Assembly: GCA_964622775.1 (NCBI GenBank) | Contig: CAZUSO010000094.1 | Span: 1 to 8,574, forward strand | DNA: 8,574 nucleotides | Direction of reading: 5' to 3' | Source of the DNA: CAZUSO01 sp964622775 | GTDB taxonomy: Bacteria > Bacteroidota > Bacteroidia > Chitinophagales > Chitinophagaceae | Shown: one piece after another, positions 5,972 to 8,574 of the stretch | Position numbering within the stretch: the stretch's first letter is position 1 | How the letters are laid out: every line of letters begins with the position of its first letter | Translations under genes and position numbers: made by a program | The notes under the pieces: generated by a model | Databases searched by the model: none | Told to the model about the DNA's origin: nothing | Seen by the model: only the letters and a program-made list of their open reading frames with translations

Positions 5972-8574
5972 ATGAGAAAATGTTATCTTTCGTTAGTTTG
6001 GAGCTTAATCCTGAGCATCCCTCTGACCCTGCAAACAGTAGCGGTTAGTGCACAGACAACAGTGCAAATTGGCATAGGCACATCAACCTTTGCCACGAGT
6101 AGCTCGCATGGCGGTCCGTACGGCAAATACTACACCGATGGGAAATCGTCATTCATTTACACAGCAACGGAGCTTGCCGATGCAGGCATTCCCAGCGGCG
6201 CGCTTATTACCGCGGTCGCATTTAATATCCCAACTGCATTGAACGGTGTCGGCACTGTTCAGAATTTCGGTATCTCAATGCTGAATACCACAGGAACGAT
6301 ATTCAATAATACTACTTTCCTCACAGGGCAAACATCTGTCCTGGACAATGCTGATTATACGCCTGTAACAGGCTGGAATACGCATACGCTGACTGCGCCC
6401 TTTACTTATACAGGCGGCGCACTTGTAGTAAATACCTGTTTTTGGGTAAATACCAATTCTACTTATACAAACAATGCCGGTGTTCAATATACTTCAACTA
6501 CCAATGCAGAGCAATATTATTATTCCGACACTAACCCCGGCTCCTGTAGCCAGGCAACAGCTTCCGCGAGAAGCAATCAGCGGGCCAATATTCAGATAAC
6601 CTATATAGTGCCTTCGCCTTGCACGGGCACACCGGATCCGGGCAATACGGTTTCCAGTGTTCCCGCCGCCTGTAGCTCTGAGAACCTGGTTTTATTCTTA
6701 CAGAATCAATCTGACCTGAATCTTGCCTCCGGCCTGTCATACGACTGGCAGCAATCATCTGACGGCATCAGTTATACCTCCACAGGAGCTACCGGATCTG
6801 CCTATACCACTATACAAACAGCAGCTTCCTATTATCAATGCGTAGTTACCTGCTCCGGTGGCGGGGCAGAGACATCCACACCGGTATATGTACCGCAAAC
6901 TGTCTGCTATTGCATGACTCCCAACTATAGTCTTAATACTTCGTATCCTCCATGTGCATACAACGCAGGAATAACGAATTTTACTTTTGCAGGTATTAAT
7001 AACACTACGTCTTGTAACGGAACGGCTCCCTATATAACCTTTTACCCCTCTGAGATAGCCACAGTACAGCAAAGCGCTACCTACACCTTGTCGTTTACAG
7101 GCGGGCAGCCCAGCTATCTTACTTCATTCAATATATTTATTGATTATAATGACAATGGAAGCTTTGACGATGCCGGAGAACAAATAGTGGCCACCGGAAA
7201 TATTGCCGGTGGAGCGCCTCCATATTCAGCAACATATACCGTGCCTCTGAATGCCCCTCTTGGGATGCACAGGATGCGGGTCCGGGCTGCAGATGCCGGT
7301 ATCGTAAATTCTTGTTCTGATGATGGTGTAATAGGAGAAGTTGAAGATTACATGGTGAATGTAACTCCTCCTCCCGCATGTACCGGCACACCAGCCCCCG
7401 GCAATACAATTGCATCCACATCATTGGCCTGTGCCACTACAAATATTACTTTGAATCTGCAAAATCAAACACCGGGATCAGGCGTTACCTATCAATGGCA
7501 GGTATCACCGGACGGAACAGATTATTCCGATATACAGGACGAGACTTTGTCCACGGCAATAGTTACTCAAACAACAGATAATTATTATCGCTGCATGGTA
7601 ACCTGCGATGGCAACAGCGCCTTTTCAAATCCGGTAATGGTCTATTATTCTATTCCTTGTTATTGTACCAATCCTGTATATACTTCAGGGGCGGGTTGCG
7701 ACTTTGGTGTTTATCTTAATAATATAACTTTTGCCGGCATTAATAATACCACAGGATGTAACGGTACAGCTCCGTTTTATCAATACTACAACCAGTCAGC
7801 ATTAGTCAATCCGGGCTCCACATACACACTATCTTTAAGCGCTGAGGGTACACCAGCTACGGGAACCTATTACACTGTTTATATTGATTATAATGATAAC
7901 GGCAGTTTTGATGATGCTGGTGAAACCATCTTTATTTCAGGAAATGCGGTGATTACAAATCCCCAAACGACAACCATTACTATTCCTGCAGAAGCTAATC
8001 CCGGAACACACAAATTAAGAGTACGCGCTTCGTATAATGTCACCCCGGTTAACTCCTGTAGTTCAGACCAGTTATATGGCGAAGTAGAAGATTATAATAT
8101 TCTTGTTTGCCTTCCGGTGACCCCGACAGTAGCATCAGTAACATCACCTGCTTATTGTGGTAATAATGACGGCAGCATTACCCTAAGCGGTTTAGATGCG
8201 AGTGCAGGCTATACGGTAAATTACAGTAAGGACGGCGCAGCGCAAACTGCGATGAGCCTGACATCTGACGGTAGCGGAAATTTAGTGATGAACGGTTTGG
8301 GCGCCGGCGCTTATACCAATATCATTGCTACCGCAAGCGGCGGCTGTATCGCAACTGCAGTTTCTGCTACACTTGATGAAGGCCCTCTTCCGGTGAATGT
8401 GTCCTCTACTACCGGCTTAACCACCTGCGGTGTTACGGACGGTACAATGACCATAAGCGGCCTTTCTTCAGGCGCCTCCTATACGATTGACTATAATATC
8501 GGTGTTGTAGCCCAGCCCACTTTTTCGGGTTCGGCAGATGTAAACGGTGAAATTGTAATGACCGGTTTAACGGC
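5972..8574 (+). CDS. Large secreted multidomain GEVED / Ig-like surface protein, 3' end outside window
   Basis: Starting at ATG 5972 the frame is open through 867 codons to the window edge. Residues 1-28 are a signal peptide (MRKCYLSLVWSLILSIPLTLQTVAVSAQ in two parts: charged start, then hydrophobic core). Residues about 29-211 form a beta domain with SFIYTATELADAGI and ITAVAFNI, a module common at the front of Bacteroidota surface proteins. Two tandem units then begin with CTGTPxPGNT (217 and 470). Each has an Ig-like part (Trp core, then YYxC.VTC), a CYC..P link, FAGINNTT, the acidic loop DYNDNGSFDDAGE (391-403 and 639-651, calcium-binding-like) and GEVEDY (455-460 and 703-708). From about 716 a ~90-residue repeat starts (CGNNDGSITLSGL at 729; CGVTDGTMTISGL at 819), resembling SprB-type adhesin repeats. 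A C-terminal T9SS sorting tail is expected beyond the window but not seen. Likely an exported adhesin; no catalytic domain is visible so far. Confidence 0.85.
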   Translation, partial: MRKCYLSLVWSLILSIPLTLQTVAVSAQTTVQIGIGTSTFATSSSHGGPYGKYYTDGKSSFIYTATELADAGIPSGALITAVAFNIPTALNGVGTVQNFGISMLNTTGTIFNNTTFLTGQTSVLDNADYTPVTGWNTHTLTAPFTYTGGALVVNTCFWVNTNSTYTNNAGVQYTSTTNAEQYYYSDTNPGSCSQATASARSNQRANIQITYIVPSPCTGTPDPGNTVSSVPAACSSENLVLFLQNQSDLNLASGLSYDWQQSSDGISYTSTGATGSAYTTIQTAASYYQCVVTCSGGGAETSTPVYVPQTVCYCMTPNYSLNTSYPPCAYNAGITNFTFAGINNTTSCNGTAPYITFYPSEIATVQQSATYTLSFTGGQPSYLTSFNIFIDYNDNGSFDDAGEQIVATGNIAGGAPPYSATYTVPLNAPLGMHRMRVRAADAGIVNSCSDDGVIGEVEDYMVNVTPPPACTGTPAPGNTIASTSLACATTNITLNLQNQTPGSGVTYQWQVSPDGTDYSDIQDETLSTAIVTQTTDNYYRCMVTCDGNSAFSNPVMVYYSIPCYCTNPVYTSGAGCDFGVYLNNITFAGINNTTGCNGTAPFYQYYNQSALVNPGSTYTLSLSAEGTPATGTYYTVYIDYNDNGSFDDAGETIFISGNAVITNPQTTTITIPAEANPGTHKLRVRASYNVTPVNSCSSDQLYGEVEDYNILVCLPVTPTVASVTSPAYCGNNDGSITLSGLDASAGYTVNYSKDGAAQTAMSLTSDGSGNLVMNGLGAGAYTNIIATASGGCIATAVSATLDEGPLPVNVSSTTGLTTCGVTDGTMTISGLSSGASYTIDYNIGVVAQPTFSGSADVNGEIVMTGLT
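6620..8125 (+). repeat. Intragenic tandem duplication of a ~250-residue Ig + GEVED unit
   Basis: Unit 1 (6620-7378) and unit 2 (7379 to about 8125) encode the same order of blocks. The acidic loop and GEVEDY recur at exactly 248 codons (744 bases) apart. FAGINNTT, CNGTAP, DYNDNGSFDDAGE and GEVEDY are identical or nearly so at protein level, while codons and the Ig-like parts have diverged. This indicates an old duplication held by selection rather than a recent one. Confidence 0.8.

Noticed and set aside
6275..7581. Several 67-105 codon open frames inside the large surface-protein gene, mostly on the minus strand
   Set aside because: They lie wholly within the long + frame that begins at 5972, whose repeated domains and signal peptide show it is the real gene. 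Their products are low-complexity shadows.

Overview
The window looks like chromosomal DNA of a gliding or surface-active member of the Bacteroidota, probably the Chitinophagaceae (the family placement is inference). The evidence is a type IX secretion (T9SS) sorting domain at the left edge, a very large secreted GEVED/Ig-like protein at the right edge, several exact matches to the Bacteroidota -7 promoter box TAnnTTTG, few Shine-Dalgarno sites, and namZ, hemW and class IV aminotransferase proteins of Bacteroidota flavour.

Layout from left to right. Bases 1-155 hold the last 50 codons of a T9SS cargo protein, followed by a strong intrinsic terminator. A promoter near 411 leads to an outer-membrane beta-barrel protein of the Wzi/RemB-like type (438-2123, +). 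Convergent with it is a minus-strand pair, hemW (4587-3451) then namZ (3399-2200). These encode a radical-SAM heme chaperone and an exo-beta-N-acetylmuramidase. A class IV PLP aminotransferase / aminodeoxychorismate lyase-like gene (4771-5493, +) diverges from hemW and ends in a terminator. A 451-base non-coding stretch with two inverted repeats follows. A secreted multidomain protein then starts at 5972 and stays open to the end of the window (867 codons visible). It has a signal peptide, an N-terminal beta domain, two tandem 'Ig-like + GEVED' units of about 250 residues, and the start of a ~90-residue repeat series.

The most unusual element lies in the hemW/aminotransferase divergent gap. 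Two near-identical 29-30 base repeats (2 mismatches) are separated by 36 bases, with a 3' end of AATTGAAA. That is the geometry and terminal motif of type I-B/III CRISPR repeats, but there are no cas genes nearby. The second repeat stops two bases before the aminotransferase start codon, so a CRISPR-like remnant or orphan mini-array appears to sit in the gene's 5' leader.

The genes do not form one pathway. The window combines cell-surface functions (two secreted or surface proteins, one outer-membrane barrel, one murein-recycling hydrolase) with two cofactor-related housekeeping genes (hemW and a possible folate-pathway lyase).
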